Origin: Bradyrhizobium macuxiense
GTDB lineage: Bacteria > Pseudomonadota > Alphaproteobacteria > Rhizobiales > Xanthobacteraceae
Direction: 5' to 3'
NCBI RefSeq assembly: GCF_001542415.1
Contig: NZ_LNCU01000024.1
Location: 37,107-90,635, forward strand
DNA: 53,529 nucleotides
Under the pieces are notes generated by a model. The model had not been told where the DNA came from. It saw nothing but the letters and a program-made list of their open reading frames with translations, and ran no database searches. Each line of letters begins with the position of its first letter. The stretch's first letter is position 1. Positions 18,474 to 27,556 of the stretch are shown here, in pieces. Position numbers and translations under genes: made by a program.

Positions 18474-18563
18474 GTCATGCGCGGGCCTGACCCGCGCATC
18501 CATCGAAATGAGAGCGCTTTTGTTCAAGTGCGATGGATTGCCGGGTCAAGCCCGGCAATGACG
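18474..18563. repeat. REP-like inverted repeat
   Basis: Arms CGTCATGCGCGGGCCTGACC (from 18474) and CGATGGATTGCCGGGTCAAG (from 18531) are related inverted units, each itself palindromic. The same family appears at 30.2 kb. Confidence 0.8.
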
Positions 18564-18566
18564 ACA

Positions 18567-18833
18567 GAGGCCCCCGCGCATCGATCGATTGTCGCGGATA
18601 CGAGCCCTGTGTTAGAAATTTAGAATGGTTCCGGATCAAGCAAGCCAGCCCTGCCAGCGCGTCGTGATCGACGATCGCTCGCGGCTGCCTGGCCGGTTCT
18701 TCGGACGCTTTGCGACCTCGGCGACATCGGAGCTTACCCGCGCAGCGTAACGCTGCCCGGACGCATTCGCCTGCTCGCGCGTCTACCCGCGCTTAAGCCT
18801 CTCACCACTGAATTTCTTCTGGAGCTGACGCTC
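18567..18833 (+). other. leuC upstream region, no confident gene
   Basis: The stretch carries a 41-codon frame from ATG 18625 to 18750 with no ribosome site and no leucine-codon run, so I do not call it a leader peptide. No terminator-antiterminator pair is evident. The leuC promoter should lie here. Confidence 0.4.
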
Positions 18834-20240
18834 ATGTCCAAACCGACCACGCTGTACGACAAGATCTGGAACGACCACCTGGTGCACGAAGCCGAGGACG
18901 GCACCTGCCTGCTCTATATCGACCGCCATCTGGTGCACGAGGTGACCTCGCCGCAGGCGTTCGAAGGCCTGCGCGCCACCGGCCGCAAGGTGCACGCGCC
19001 GGAAAAGACACTCGCCGTGGTCGACCACAACATTCCGACGACCGACCGTTCGAAGCCCAATCCCGATCCTGAGAGCATCGAGCAGATGCGGGTGATGGCG
19101 GAGAACGCCAAGGAATTCGGCATCGAGTATTACAACGAGTTCGACAAGCGTCAGGGCATCGTCCACGTAATCGGCCCGGAGCAGGGCTTCACTCTGCCCG
19201 GCACCACGATCGTCTGCGGCGACAGCCACACCTCGACGCATGGCGCATTCGGCGCGCTTGCGCACGGCATCGGCACCTCCGAGGTCGAGCATGTGCTGGC
19301 AACGCAGACGCTGATCCAGAAGAAAGCCAAGAACATGCGCGCGGTCGTCGACGGCAAGTTGCCGGACGGCGTCACGGGCAAGGACATCATCCTGGCGATC
19401 ATCGGCGAGATCGGCACCGCCGGCGGCACCGGCTATGTGCTGGAATATGCCGGCGACGCGATCCGCGCGCTCTCGATGGAAGGCCGCATGACCGTCTGCA
19501 ACATGTCGATCGAGGGCGGCGCGCGTGCCGGCCTGGTTGCGCCCGACCAGAAGGCGTTCGACTTCCTGCGCGATCGTCCGAAGTCGCCGAAGGGCGCCGC
19601 CTGGGACGCCGCGATGCGCTATTGGGAGACGCTGCGCTCCGACGAGGGCGCGCATTTCGACCACGAGATCCGGCTCGACGCTGCCAAGCTGCCGCCGATC
19701 GTGACCTGGGGCACAAGCCCTGAGGACGTCATCTCGGTGACCGGCTTCGTGCCCGACCCGGACAAGATCGAGGACGAGGCCAAGCGTCTCTCCAAGCATC
19801 GCGCGCTGAAATATATGGGCCTGACCGCCGGTACGAAGATCACCGACATCAAGCTCGACCGCGTCTTCATCGGCTCCTGCACCAACGGCCGCATCGAAGA
19901 TTTGCGCGCAGCGGCCAAGATCGCCGAGGGCAAGACCGTCAGTGCGCATGTCAACGCGATGATCGTGCCGGGCTCGGGCATCGTGAAGGAGCAGGCGGAA
20001 GCCGAAGGCCTCGACAAGATCTTCATCAAGGCCGGCTTCGACTGGCGCGAGCCGGGCTGCTCGATGTGCCTTGCGATGAACCCGGACAAGCTGAAGCCGG
20101 AAGAGCGCTGCGCCTCGACCTCGAACCGCAACTTCGAGGGCCGCCAGGGCTTCAAGGGCCGCACTCATCTGGTGTCGCCCGCGATGGCCGCGGCGGCCGC
20201 GATCGCCGGACACTTCGTCGACGTCCGCGATTGGCGGTAA
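18834..20240 (+). CDS. leuC: LeuC, 3-isopropylmalate dehydratase large subunit
   Basis: LeuC with LeuD isomerises 2- to 3-isopropylmalate in leucine synthesis. The 468-residue protein has the [4Fe-4S] cysteines C349 (in GSCTNGR), C409 and C412 (in GCSMC), matching the family, and the [13 protein letters not shown] segment. It is separated from leuD by 2.8 kb of small genes, so the two subunits are not in one operon here. Start ATG 18834 gives the normal [12 protein letters not shown]-terminus. Confidence 0.99.
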   Translation: MSKPTTLYDKIWNDHLVHEAEDGTCLLYIDRHLVHEVTSPQAFEGLRATGRKVHAPEKTLAVVDHNIPTTDRSKPNPDPESIEQMRVMAENAKEFGIEYYNEFDKRQGIVHVIGPEQGFTLPGTTIVCGDSHTSTHGAFGALAHGIGTSEVEHVLATQTLIQKKAKNMRAVVDGKLPDGVTGKDIILAIIGEIGTAGGTGYVLEYAGDAIRALSMEGRMTVCNMSIEGGARAGLVAPDQKAFDFLRDRPKSPKGAAWDAAMRYWETLRSDEGAHFDHEIRLDAAKLPPIVTWGTSPEDVISVTGFVPDPDKIEDEAKRLSKHRALKYMGLTAGTKITDIKLDRVFIGSCTNGRIEDLRAAAKIAEGKTVSAHVNAMIVPGSGIVKEQAEAEGLDKIFIKAGFDWREPGCSMCLAMNPDKLKPEERCASTSNRNFEGRQGFKGRTHLVSPAMAAAAAIAGHFVDVRDWR

Positions 20241-20246
20241 GCGCTG

Positions 20247-20342
20247 GAGCTTCGGTTCTGACCAGATCAGAACCGAAGCCCCCGATTCTCTTTTGACGCG
20301 TTTCCTTCACGCGAACCGGAAACCACTTCGCTCGAAAACGCT
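20247..20342. repeat. Bradyrhizobium-type intergenic repeat after leuC
   Basis: It opens with a perfect 13-bp hairpin, GCTTCGGTTCTGA-N5-TCAGAACCGAAGC (20249-20279), and ends with ACTTCGCTCGAAAACGCT. The second half, read in reverse as AGCGTTTTCGAGCGAAGTGG, is a very common intergenic sequence in Bradyrhizobium genomes, from memory. The hairpin may also end leuC transcription. Confidence 0.8.
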
Positions 20343-20440
20343 ATGGTTCGCTTCAAGCTCGAGCCGTTGCGGAAACGGCCCGTTAACGACCCGCACGCAC
20401 ACTGGCTCCTTGCGAAAACCTGTTTCGCGAGGAGCCGGAC

Positions 20441-20650
20441 GTGGCCGACAAACCCGAATTCGTCGATATGATCAGCGAGGCGACGCGGCAGAAGCGTCGT
20501 CGTACCGGACCCCGCATCATCGATCCGCTTCCCGAGGTGAAGGAAACCTCGCGGCTGAGCCACTGGCCTCCGGAGCGCTGGACGCAGTGGCGGATGGAAA
20601 ACCTGACGCCGTGGAAGCTGAAGTCCTGGAAGACCAAGGACTGGGACTGA
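20441..20650 (+). CDS. Small Trp-rich basic protein, unknown
   Basis: A 69-residue frame opening with GTG behind a good GAGGAG ribosome site. The product is highly charged, with a basic centre (RQKRRRTGPR) and a C-terminal half carrying six tryptophans (SHWPPERWTQWRMENL and following). No signal peptide or membrane segment is visible. I do not recognise a family. Coding is supported by the ribosome site and biased composition only. Confidence 0.6.
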   Translation: MADKPEFVDMISEATRQKRRRTGPRIIDPLPEVKETSRLSHWPPERWTQWRMENLTPWKLKSWKTKDWD

Positions 20651-20787
20651 GTCCAGATCGCATGACTCAATGAATCGCGCGCCATTCGGCGCCCGCTGTC
20701 ATTTCATAGCTGACAAGAGCAACTCCGATCGCGCGGAACTACTCTCGCTTCATATCTTCAGCTACGCGCGCAACAGCGCGGCCTGCA

Positions 20788-21117
20788 TCACCAGAACGGG
20801 CCAAACCCGAAGCCGAAGACGAAGGGCGCCGGCGCAACATACGGATAGGGCCGGTAGTAGGTGGGTCTCCCGTAATAATAAGAGCCATACGGCCGGTAAT
20901 ACGAACCATAGGGCCGATAGTACGGCCGGTAGCCGTAGTGATAGTGGTGACGGTGGTAGTGGTGATAATGGCGCTGCGCGCTGATATCCGTCGCCTTGCC
21001 TGTGTGCCGCTGCGGCGCGGCGGCCTGCGGCTTGGCTGATGCCGCGGCGCTTGCCGATGCCGGCGCCGTCAATGCGAACGCTCCGGCGACAGCGGCAACA
21101 CCGATCCATCTCATCAT
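20788..21117 (-). CDS. Secreted Tyr/His-rich repeat protein
   Basis: A protein of 109 residues with a signal peptide (MMRWIGVAAVAGAFALTAPA, cleavage near ASA) and a mature part dominated by tyrosine, histidine, arginine and proline: an HHYHYG-type block, then YYRPYGS repeated and YYGRPTYYRPYPY. The end is FVFGFGFGPFW. An AGGAG site sits 7 nt before the ATG at 21117. Such proteins are common, unassigned envelope proteins in this family; metal binding by the histidines is only a guess. Confidence 0.75.
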   Translation of the reverse strand: MMRWIGVAAVAGAFALTAPASASAAASAKPQAAAPQRHTGKATDISAQRHYHHYHRHHYHYGYRPYYRPYGSYYRPYGSYYYGRPTYYRPYPYVAPAPFVFGFGFGPFW

Positions 21118-21245
21118 GATCAACTCCTGCAGATTTCGACGACGATCATATCGCACGTTTGAATCTGCCAGTTTCATGGCTGAAAACGACAACAGGCCCG
21201 CTGCTCACGGGCCTGTGTCTCATCTGCGCTGAAACGTCGCGTTGG

Positions 21246-21476
21246 TCAGCGGCGCCAGTGACGACGATGCCAACCACGATGCGGTCCGCGATGCCAGCCA
21301 CGGTGCCAGCCGCGCCCATGCCACCCCACTTGCGTGGTCGTCTGGTTCGAACCGTCCTGAACCGTTGCGGCCGCACCCGGAGTAGTGAGCGTGACAGCCT
21401 GCGCCCGCTCGGCCGGCGCAGCCAGCACGAGCATCGCCCCAACCGTCGCAAGCCCGAGAACCTTCATCACCTTCAT
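21246..21476 (-). CDS. Small secreted protein with WHRG repeats
   Basis: A 76-residue product with a signal peptide (residues 1 to about 27, cleavage after AQA) and a C-terminal tail of tandem Gly-Trp-His-Arg-Gly units ending HRRHWRR. GGAGA lies just before the ATG at 21476. Like its neighbour at 20788-21117 it is exported and low in complexity; the two may be cotranscribed toward leuC. Function is unknown. Confidence 0.65.
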   Translation of the reverse strand: MKVMKVLGLATVGAMLVLAAPAERAQAVTLTTPGAAATVQDGSNQTTTQVGWHGRGWHRGWHRGPHRGWHRRHWRR

Positions 21477-21714
21477 CTATCGTCTCCTCGATCCATGGAT
21501 GTCACGTCCTGCAACGACGACTCGTTTTGAATCGATCCCCGTTGCCGCGACGCAGATCGCTAGCAGAGTGCGGAAGACGTGAATGCAGGATGAATGATCG
21601 CGTCACGTTGATGAATTCCGCGCGAGCGATCAAGTTCCCGCATCGCGTGAAGATTTATCGCATGAAGATTTCATGTCGATGCGCGAAGCCCGCAGAGACG
21701 ATGCGTCGTAAATC

Positions 21715-22362
21715 ATGCAGCGTGTCTTGTGTCGCGCGAGATCGTCACGACACAATCAGACACCAGCGAGTCGCTGCGCGTTTGCGCTTGCGGCGATGGC
21801 GAGTGGTTCCATGATGCTTGCGAATACTGCGCATGCTTCGCAAGGGGCAGGCGGTGGCATGGGAACGGCAAGCCATCTCACGCAGACGACGATGGCGATC
21901 GCTGTTTATGGAGCGTCAGGAATCATCGTTGCAGCCGGACTGATCGGCGCAACGCGAAATCGCATGCGAACACATCGGGCTCCGACTGCGTCGAAATTCT
22001 TGCTGTACGATCTTGTTTCGACGCGCGTTCTGCGAGCGAAGCGGACATCACCTCGCTCGGCAACGGCTCTAGCCGGGTCGCCAGAAGCAGTTCATGCGCG
22101 GCGTGATCACGGTGCCGCTCGGCCGATATTCCTGCACATAGTGCGCGGTGCATTCGCGCACGGCGTTGGGACCTGGATTGTAGCGCGGAATGACATCCGG
22201 TTCCCAATGGCCTTGCCGGTAGATCGGTACGCGCCGCAACCGGCGACGCTCGACGACGACCCTGCGCCGCTCTGCGGCCGGCGCCGTCGCCTGGTCCAGG
22301 CGCGCTTCAGCTTTCGCGGACTGCGCATGCGCTTCCACATCGGGAAGCAGAAACCCGATTGA
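21715..22362 (+). pseudogene. Degenerate small secreted protein gene
   Basis: Codons 1-82 look real: a signal-peptide-like stretch ending NTAHA, a Gly-rich linker (QGAGGGMGTASHLTQ) and one hydrophobic helix (AVYGASGIIVAAGLIGA) followed by basic residues. I recall similar one-helix proteins in Bradyrhizobium that end shortly after this helix. Here no stop follows; the frame runs on antisense into a neighbouring gene with unconvincing sequence. No ribosome site is seen before ATG 21715. A lost stop or frameshift is likely. Confidence 0.35.
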
Positions 22363-22398
22363 TGCCGCCAACAGCGCTGTCGCCACGATCTGTTTCAT
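22069..22398 (-). CDS. Conserved secreted protein, unknown
   Basis: A 109-residue protein with a Sec signal peptide (MKQIVATALLAASIGFLLPD, cleavage near AHA-Q), an Arg-rich middle (AAERRRVVVERRRLRR) and a C-terminus YNPGPNAVRECTAHYVQEYR...RMNCFWRPG with two cysteines that could form a disulfide. I have seen this type of C-terminus in hypothetical proteins of Bradyrhizobiaceae. The ATG at 22398 is chosen over 22410 as it gives the canonical signal peptide. Confidence 0.75.
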   Translation of the reverse strand: MKQIVATALLAASIGFLLPDVEAHAQSAKAEARLDQATAPAAERRRVVVERRRLRRVPIYRQGHWEPDVIPRYNPGPNAVRECTAHYVQEYRPSGTVITPRMNCFWRPG

Positions 22399-22499
22399 CA
22401 CGCCACCCAAGCCCCCTTATCGCGCCGCACGGTCTCCCATTGCGCCGCCAAGGTCAACCGCGCTGGCGCGGCTGACCACACTCGCGCTAAAGGAGTGTC

Positions 22500-22901
22500 A
22501 TGTGGACCACAGCCAAAGCCCCCTCGCTCGCCGAGATGGAGGTCATGGCGCACGAGATCTTCGAGCGCCTGCCGACAACGTTCCGGGCCCTGTGCGAGGG
22601 CCTGATCATCCGCGTCGACGATTTCCCGACCGACGAGGTGCTCGACGACATGCAGGCCGAGAGCGAATTCGACCTGCTCGGCCTGTTCCACGGCGTCGGC
22701 CTGCCGCAGCAGAGCCATGGCGACGTGGCCAGGCTGCCCAACCTGATCTGGCTCTACCGGCGGCCGATCCTGGACTACTGGGCCGAGCACGACGAGACCC
22801 TCGGCCAGATCGTCCGCCACGTGCTGATCCATGAAATCGGCCACCATTTCGGCCTGTCGGACGCCGATATGGAGGCGATCGAGGCCGATGCGGGCAACTA
22901 G
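22500..22901 (+). CDS. Zincin-like metallopeptidase family protein (MpX/DUF1025 type)
   Basis: A 133-residue single-domain protein with the zinc motif HEIGHHFGLSDADM near the C-terminus (HExxH then a downstream Asp/Glu). N-terminal segments FERLPTTFRALCEGLIIRVDDFP and LPNLIWLYRRPILD match the minimal gluzincin-like family found widely in proteobacteria and actinobacteria. It has no signal peptide, so it is cytoplasmic. Substrate is unknown. It stands alone 98 nt before leuD. Confidence 0.9.
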   Translation: MWTTAKAPSLAEMEVMAHEIFERLPTTFRALCEGLIIRVDDFPTDEVLDDMQAESEFDLLGLFHGVGLPQQSHGDVARLPNLIWLYRRPILDYWAEHDETLGQIVRHVLIHEIGHHFGLSDADMEAIEADAGN

Positions 22902-22999
22902 AGCGTTTTCCAGCCCTGCAGAAATCGCCCTTTTACCGCTGTCACATTCGCGATACACATCCCGCTTGTATCCCTCATTTTTGACCGGGAAGTGCATCG

Positions 23000-23602
23000 A
23001 TGGACAAGTTCACCACGCTGGAAGGCGTCGCGGCGCCGCTGAAGATCATCAATGTCGACACCGACATGATCATTCCGAAGCAGTACCTCAAGACCATCAA
23101 GCGCACCGGCCTTGGCAAGGGTCTCTTCTCCGAGCAGCGCTACAAGGATGACGGCAGCGAGAACCCTGACTTCGTCCTCAACCAGCCTGCCTATCGCACC
23201 GCGAAGGTGCTGGTCGCCGGCGACAATTTCGGCTGCGGCTCGAGCCGCGAGCACGCGCCCTGGGCGCTGCTCGATTTTGGCATCCGCTGCGTGATCTCGA
23301 CCTCGTTCGGCGACATCTTCTACAACAACTGCTTCAAGAACGGCATCCTGCCGATCCGCGTGTCGCAGGAAGACCTCGACAAGCTGTTCGACGACGCCGA
23401 GCGCGGCGCCAACGCGACGCTGACCATCGATCTCCCCAACCAGGAGATCCGCGGTCCGGACGGCGGCAAGGTGAAGTTCGAGATCGATCCGTTCCGCAAG
23501 CACTGCCTGATGAACGGCCTCGATGACATCGGGCTGACCATGGAAAAGAAGAACTCGATCGACGCCTACGAGGCCAAGCTCAAGGAGCGCGCCTGGGCCT
23601 GA
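23000..23602 (+). CDS. leuD: LeuD, 3-isopropylmalate dehydratase small subunit
   Basis: The swivel-domain subunit that completes the active site of LeuC. The 200-residue protein has the conserved [16 protein letters not shown] near the start, [17 protein letters not shown] in the middle, and the FKNGILPI segment. It is a single gene with its own upstream gap of 98 nt and a terminator right after, which suggests independent transcription from leuC. Confidence 0.99.
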   Translation: MDKFTTLEGVAAPLKIINVDTDMIIPKQYLKTIKRTGLGKGLFSEQRYKDDGSENPDFVLNQPAYRTAKVLVAGDNFGCGSSREHAPWALLDFGIRCVISTSFGDIFYNNCFKNGILPIRVSQEDLDKLFDDAERGANATLTIDLPNQEIRGPDGGKVKFEIDPFRKHCLMNGLDDIGLTMEKKNSIDAYEAKLKERAWA

Positions 23603-23622
23603 GAATGAGCCTTTTCATCATG

Positions 23623-23651
23623 CCCCGGTGCCTTCTGGCGCCGGGGTTTTT
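23623..23651 (+). terminator. Rho-independent terminator after leuD
   Basis: CCCCGGTGCC-TTCT-GGCGCCGGGG stem with one G-T pair, followed by five T residues. Confidence 0.93.
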
Positions 23652-23697
23652 GTTTGCCGGTTTGTCTTCACCACGAAACTGCTTATAGCTGCCGCGC

Positions 23698-24486
23698 ATG
23701 TTGCCCGACATCGTCACCTTCTGGCACGGTCCGATGGACGCCTTGCGCCAGACCTGCCTGCGCTCCCAGCTGGCGGCCGGCCACAAGGTCACGGTCTACA
23801 GCTTCGATCCGATTCCCGGCCTGCCCGACGGCGTCGGCAATTCCGACGCCGAGGCCGTGCTGCCGCATGCGTTCTCGGAGAAGCTGCGCCCGCCGCAGCC
23901 CGACGGCTCATGGCGCGACTGGACCGTCCTGCAGTTCAGCGATTTCTTCCGGATGCGGCTGATGACGCTGCGCGCCGGCATCTGGCTCGATGCCGACGTG
24001 CTGCTGCTGAAGCCGGTCGAGATCGATCCCGCAAAACCCTATTTCGCCTGGGAGCGCCCGCGGCTGATCGGCAACTCGGTGCTGTACTTTCCACCTGACG
24101 ATCCGATCGTGCGCGCCTTCGAGGCGCTGATGAAACAGGACGAGCTGACGCCGGACTGGCTCGCCTTGCGCCATCGCGTGACGTTTGCGATGCACCGGCT
24201 GGTCGGCAAATCGAAGCGCGTGTCCGATATCAGGATTGCGATCTACGGCCCGGCAGCACTCACCGCGCTGGTGCGCCGCGAGAACGAATTGCAGCATGCG
24301 CTACCGAAGCGATCGTTCTACGCCGTGCACGCCGAGCCGAAACTGTTCTTCGATCCGTCGGATTTCTCGAAGTACCTGAACGACCCTGCGATCATCGGCC
24401 TGCACATCTCCGGCAAGGGCCGCGCCAAGCAGGCGCCGCGCCCGGGCAGCCTGTACGCGTGGGCAACGGAGAGGTTCAAGGCGTAA
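23698..24486 (+). CDS. Glycosyltransferase with DXD motif
   Basis: A 262-residue soluble protein with a DXD-type motif, WLDADV (D98, D100), inside the block FSDFFRMRLMTLRAGIWLDADV. That arrangement is typical of GT32-like sugar transferases that use nucleotide sugars and a divalent metal. The N-terminal IVTFWHG and the YAVHAEPKLFFDPS segment are also consistent. Acceptor and sugar are unknown. It is a single gene between the leuD terminator and a repeat, so no polysaccharide cluster helps to define its role. Confidence 0.82.
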   Translation: MLPDIVTFWHGPMDALRQTCLRSQLAAGHKVTVYSFDPIPGLPDGVGNSDAEAVLPHAFSEKLRPPQPDGSWRDWTVLQFSDFFRMRLMTLRAGIWLDADVLLLKPVEIDPAKPYFAWERPRLIGNSVLYFPPDDPIVRAFEALMKQDELTPDWLALRHRVTFAMHRLVGKSKRVSDIRIAIYGPAALTALVRRENELQHALPKRSFYAVHAEPKLFFDPSDFSKYLNDPAIIGLHISGKGRAKQAPRPGSLYAWATERFKA

Positions 24487-24494
24487 TGCAGGAC

Positions 24495-24645
24495 GCACCC
24501 TCTCCCCTTGTGGGAGAGGGTGGCTTCGCAAAGCGAAGCCGGGTGAGGGGTTCTCTCCGCACGGAGCGATCTCGCGAGCGGAGAGAGACCCTCATCCGTC
24601 GCGAACTGCGTTCGCGCCACCTTCTCCCACAAGGGGAGAAGGGAA
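24495..24645. repeat. Long inverted repeat element
   Basis: The left end CCCTCTCCCCTTGTGGGAGA and the right end TTCTCCCACAAGGGGAGAAG are inverted copies about 110 nt apart, enclosing smaller palindromes (CTTCGCAAAGCGAAG; CTCTCCGC...GCGGAGAG). It belongs to the CTCTCCCC repeat family of this window and separates two convergent genes. Confidence 0.85.
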
Positions 24646-24663
24646 GCCGGGAACGCGGCTGGA

Positions 24664-25542
24664 TCAATGCCCCATCGCGGCGATCGCGTCCGCGATCGCG
24701 ATCGTGCGTTTGGCCATCTCGGCGTGCAGGCGCTCCACCATGCGGCCGTCGAGCTGGATCGCCCCGCGCGAGGCGTTCTCCGGCTTCTCGAACGCGGCGA
24801 TGATCTTGCGCGCTTCGGCGACCTCGGCCTCGGGCGGCGTGAAGATGGCGTTGCAGGCATCGATGTGGCTCGGATGGATCAGCGTCTTGCCGTCGAAGCC
24901 GAGATCGCGGCCCTGCGCGCATTCCTCGGCGAAGCCATCAATGTTGCCGATGTCGCTGTAAGGCCCGTCGAGGATCTCGAGACCATGCGCGCGGGTCGCG
25001 AGGATGCAGTGCGTGATCATCGGGATCATCGCGGCGCGGCCCGGCTTCATCCGGATCCGCGTTTCGCGCGCGATGTCGTTCGGACCAAACACGAAGCCTG
25101 CGAGCCTGATCTCGGAATCCTTCGATGCTGCGGCGAGCTTGTCGGCGTCGAGCACCGCACGCGCGGTCTCGATCATGGCCCAGACCTGGATAGAGGCAGG
25201 CGCGTTGATGTCGCTCAGGCGATCGGCGACGGCGTTGAGATCATCGACAGTAGAGATCTTGGGAACCAGGATGCCGTCCGGCTGCGCCTTGCCGGCCATG
25301 CCGATATCGTCGACCCACCAGGGCGTATCGAGCGCGTTGATGCGGATCAGCACCTCGCGCTTGCCGAACCCCTTGGCGGTAACAGCCTTGGCGATCTGCT
25401 CACGGGCCACGGCCTTGGCGTCGGGCGCCACGGAATCCTCGAGATCGAGGATAATGCCATCAGCCGGCAGCACGCGGGCCTTTTCCAGCGCCCGCGCATT
25501 CGACCCGGGCATGAACAACAGGCTGCGGCGCGGACGGGTCAT
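24664..25542 (-). CDS. CitE-like CoA-ester lyase (HpcH/HpaI superfamily)
   Basis: A 292-residue TIM-barrel protein: RRSLLFMPGSNARALEKA at the start, DGIILDLEDSVAPDAK with the metal-binding acidic residues, then LVPKISTVDDL, MIETARAV and DGKTLIHPSHI. These mark the citrate lyase beta / malyl-CoA lyase family. No citrate lyase alpha or gamma gene is nearby, so a free CoA-thioester lyase or thioesterase role is more likely. The ATG at 25542 has an AGGAG site 6 nt upstream. Confidence 0.92.
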   Translation of the reverse strand: MTRPRRSLLFMPGSNARALEKARVLPADGIILDLEDSVAPDAKAVAREQIAKAVTAKGFGKREVLIRINALDTPWWVDDIGMAGKAQPDGILVPKISTVDDLNAVADRLSDINAPASIQVWAMIETARAVLDADKLAAASKDSEIRLAGFVFGPNDIARETRIRMKPGRAAMIPMITHCILATRAHGLEILDGPYSDIGNIDGFAEECAQGRDLGFDGKTLIHPSHIDACNAIFTPPEAEVAEARKIIAAFEKPENASRGAIQLDGRMVERLHAEMAKRTIAIADAIAAMGH

Positions 25543-25686
25543 CGGCATCTCCTGGCGGCTTGAGCTCGGCAACGGTCCATTGTTCAGGCATTGCTCGGGC
25601 GTCGTAATGTGAACTCCTGCCGTATCATTTCAGGCCCCCCGCCGAAAGTCTTGTTCCGGTCATCCGCATGTGGTTAGCCAGAGGAC

Positions 25687-26343
25687 ATGAAATTCTTTCC
25701 GCAGCAGTTGATCGACGGCTACCGGACCTTCGCGACCCAGCGGTTGCCGACTGAACAGTCGCGCTACCGTGAGCTTTCGGAACGCGGCCAATCTCCTGAA
25801 GTCATGGTGATTGGCTGCTGCGATTCCCGCGTCTCCCCTGAAGCGATTTTCGACGCGGGTCCGGGCGAGTTGTTCGTGGTCCGCAACATCGCCAACCTGG
25901 TTCCGGTCTATCAGCCCGACGCCAACGCCCACGGCGTGTCGGCCGCGCTGGAATACGCCGTGACGGTGCTGAAGGTGAAGCACATCGTGGTGCTGGGCCA
26001 TGCGCAGTGCGGCGGCATCCGCGCCTTCGTCGACAAGATCAAGCCGCTGACGCCCGGCGACTTCATCGGCAAATGGATGCAGATGTTCATCAAGCCGGGC
26101 GAGGTGGTCGAACAGCGCGAGCATGAGAGCATGCAGGACTTCGTCGTCCGCATCGAGAAGGCCGCGGTGTTCCGCTCGCTGGAGAACCTGATGACCTTCC
26201 CGTTCGTGCGCGAGCGGGTCGAGAGCGGCGAGACGCAATTGCACGGCGCCTATTTCGGCGTCGCCAAGGGCTCGCTGTTCGTGCTCGACCGGGTCGCGAA
26301 GGAATTCATCGGCGTCAGCGACGCGCTTCAAAAGGGCGAATAG
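25687..26343 (+). CDS. Beta-class carbonic anhydrase
   Basis: A 218-residue zinc enzyme that hydrates CO2 to bicarbonate. Zinc ligands and the active-site dyad are visible: C44-C-D46-S-R48, then H105 and C108 in GHAQCGG. The segment GELFVVRNIANLVP is typical. There is no signal peptide, so it is cytoplasmic and probably supplies bicarbonate for carboxylases. It is a single gene, divergent from the citE-like gene and convergent with asd. Confidence 0.97.
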   Translation: MKFFPQQLIDGYRTFATQRLPTEQSRYRELSERGQSPEVMVIGCCDSRVSPEAIFDAGPGELFVVRNIANLVPVYQPDANAHGVSAALEYAVTVLKVKHIVVLGHAQCGGIRAFVDKIKPLTPGDFIGKWMQMFIKPGEVVEQREHESMQDFVVRIEKAAVFRSLENLMTFPFVRERVESGETQLHGAYFGVAKGSLFVLDRVAKEFIGVSDALQKGE

Positions 26344-26402
26344 CGAATGGCGAGTAGCGAATAGGGCTTTCCCCATTCGCCATTCGCTACTCCCCATTCG
26401 CC
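26344..26402. repeat. GCGAATGG-type inverted repeat
   Basis: GCGAATGGCGAGTAGCGAAT near 26345 is followed, about 10 nt later, by the inverted, slightly longer unit ending ATTCGCC at 26402. It lies between convergent carbonic anhydrase and asd genes. Units of GAATGGCGAGTAGCGAAT are a known kind of short intergenic repeat in rhizobia, from memory. Confidence 0.75.
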
Positions 26403-26404
26403 AA

Positions 26405-27439
26405 TTACGCCGCCTTCTTCTTCGCGGTGATCAGCTTGCGGTTGATCAGGACTTCCGCGATCTGCACGGCGTTGAGCGCCGCGCCCTTGCGCAGATTGTC
26501 GGACACGCACCAGAACGACAGGCCGTTCTCGACCGTGGCGTCCTCGCGGATGCGGCTGATATAGGTCGCGTCCTCGCCGGCCGCCTCGTAGGGCGTGACG
26601 TAGCCGCCCGGCTCCTGCTTGTCGATCACCAAGCATCCCGGCGCATTGCGCAGGATGTTGCGCGCCTCGTCCGCCGTGATCGGATTGGCGAACTCGACAT
26701 TGACGGCTTCGCAGTGGCTGACGAACACCGGCACGCGCACGCAGGTCGCGGTCAGCTTGATCTTGGGATCAAGGATCTTCTTGGTCTCCGCCATCATCTT
26801 CCACTCTTCCTTGGTGTAGCCGTCTTCCATGAAGACGTCGATGTGGGGGATGACGTTGAAGGCGATGCGCTTCGGGAACTTGTTATTGATCAGCTCGTCA
26901 TTGGTGTAGACGGCCTTGGTCTGTGAGAACAGTTCGTCCATCGCATCCTTGCCGGCGCCCGACACCGATTGATAGGTCGCGACCACGACGCGGGTGATGG
27001 TGGCCTTGTCGTGCAGCGGCTTCAGCGCGACGACGAGCTGCGCGGTCGAGCAGTTCGGATTGGCGATGATGTTCTTCTTGGTGAAGCCGGCGGCGGCATC
27101 CGCGTTCACCTCGGGCACGATCAGCGGCACGTCCGGGTCCATGCGCCAGGCCGACGAATTGTCGATCACGACCGCGCCGGCGGCGCCGATCTTCGGCGAC
27201 CATTCCTTGGAGACCGAACCGCCGGCCGACATCAGGCAGATGTCGATGTCGGAGAAATCGTAGTGCTCGAGCGCTTTGACCTTCAGGGTGCGATCGCCAT
27301 AGGAGACCTCGACGCCGACGCTGCGACGCGACGCCAGCACGACGACCTCGTCGGCGGGGAATTTACGTTCGTCGAGAATGTTGAGCATTTCGCGCCCGAC
27401 ATTGCCGGTCGCTCCGACCACTGCGACTTTGTAACCCAT
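26405..27439 (-). CDS. asd: Aspartate-semialdehyde dehydrogenase
   Basis: Asd reduces aspartyl phosphate to the semialdehyde, the branch point to lysine/diaminopimelate, threonine and methionine. The 344-residue protein has the NADP motif GATGNVG near residue 9, the catalytic C130 in NPNCSTAQ, and the VNVEFANPITADEAR C-terminal block. It supplies precursor for dapF, encoded elsewhere in this window. Start ATG 27439 is standard. Confidence 0.98.
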   Translation of the reverse strand: MGYKVAVVGATGNVGREMLNILDERKFPADEVVVLASRRSVGVEVSYGDRTLKVKALEHYDFSDIDICLMSAGGSVSKEWSPKIGAAGAVVIDNSSAWRMDPDVPLIVPEVNADAAAGFTKKNIIANPNCSTAQLVVALKPLHDKATITRVVVATYQSVSGAGKDAMDELFSQTKAVYTNDELINNKFPKRIAFNVIPHIDVFMEDGYTKEEWKMMAETKKILDPKIKLTATCVRVPVFVSHCEAVNVEFANPITADEARNILRNAPGCLVIDKQEPGGYVTPYEAAGEDATYISRIREDATVENGLSFWCVSDNLRKGAALNAVQIAEVLINRKLITAKKKAA

Positions 27440-27556
27440 CGTTCACTCTCCGACGAAAAATGCCCGTTCCCACGCGATCAGCGGAAGGGGAAGAGGCAGC
27501 GCTTCTATGCGAGAAACCCCCTCAAGACAACGTTTGCGTAGCGTTTGAGCATTTCG

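Noticed and set aside
18625..18750. 41-codon frame before leuC as a leucine leader peptide
   Set aside because: No run of leucine codons, no ribosome site, and no terminator-antiterminator pairing was found.
24495..24645. Repeated CTCTCCCC units as a CRISPR array
   Set aside because: Units are inverted, not direct, spacing is irregular and no cas gene is in the window; they are palindromic intergenic repeats.
26344..26402. GCGAATGG units as an attachment site or origin iterons
   Set aside because: They form one inverted pair between convergent housekeeping genes with no integrase or replication gene nearby.
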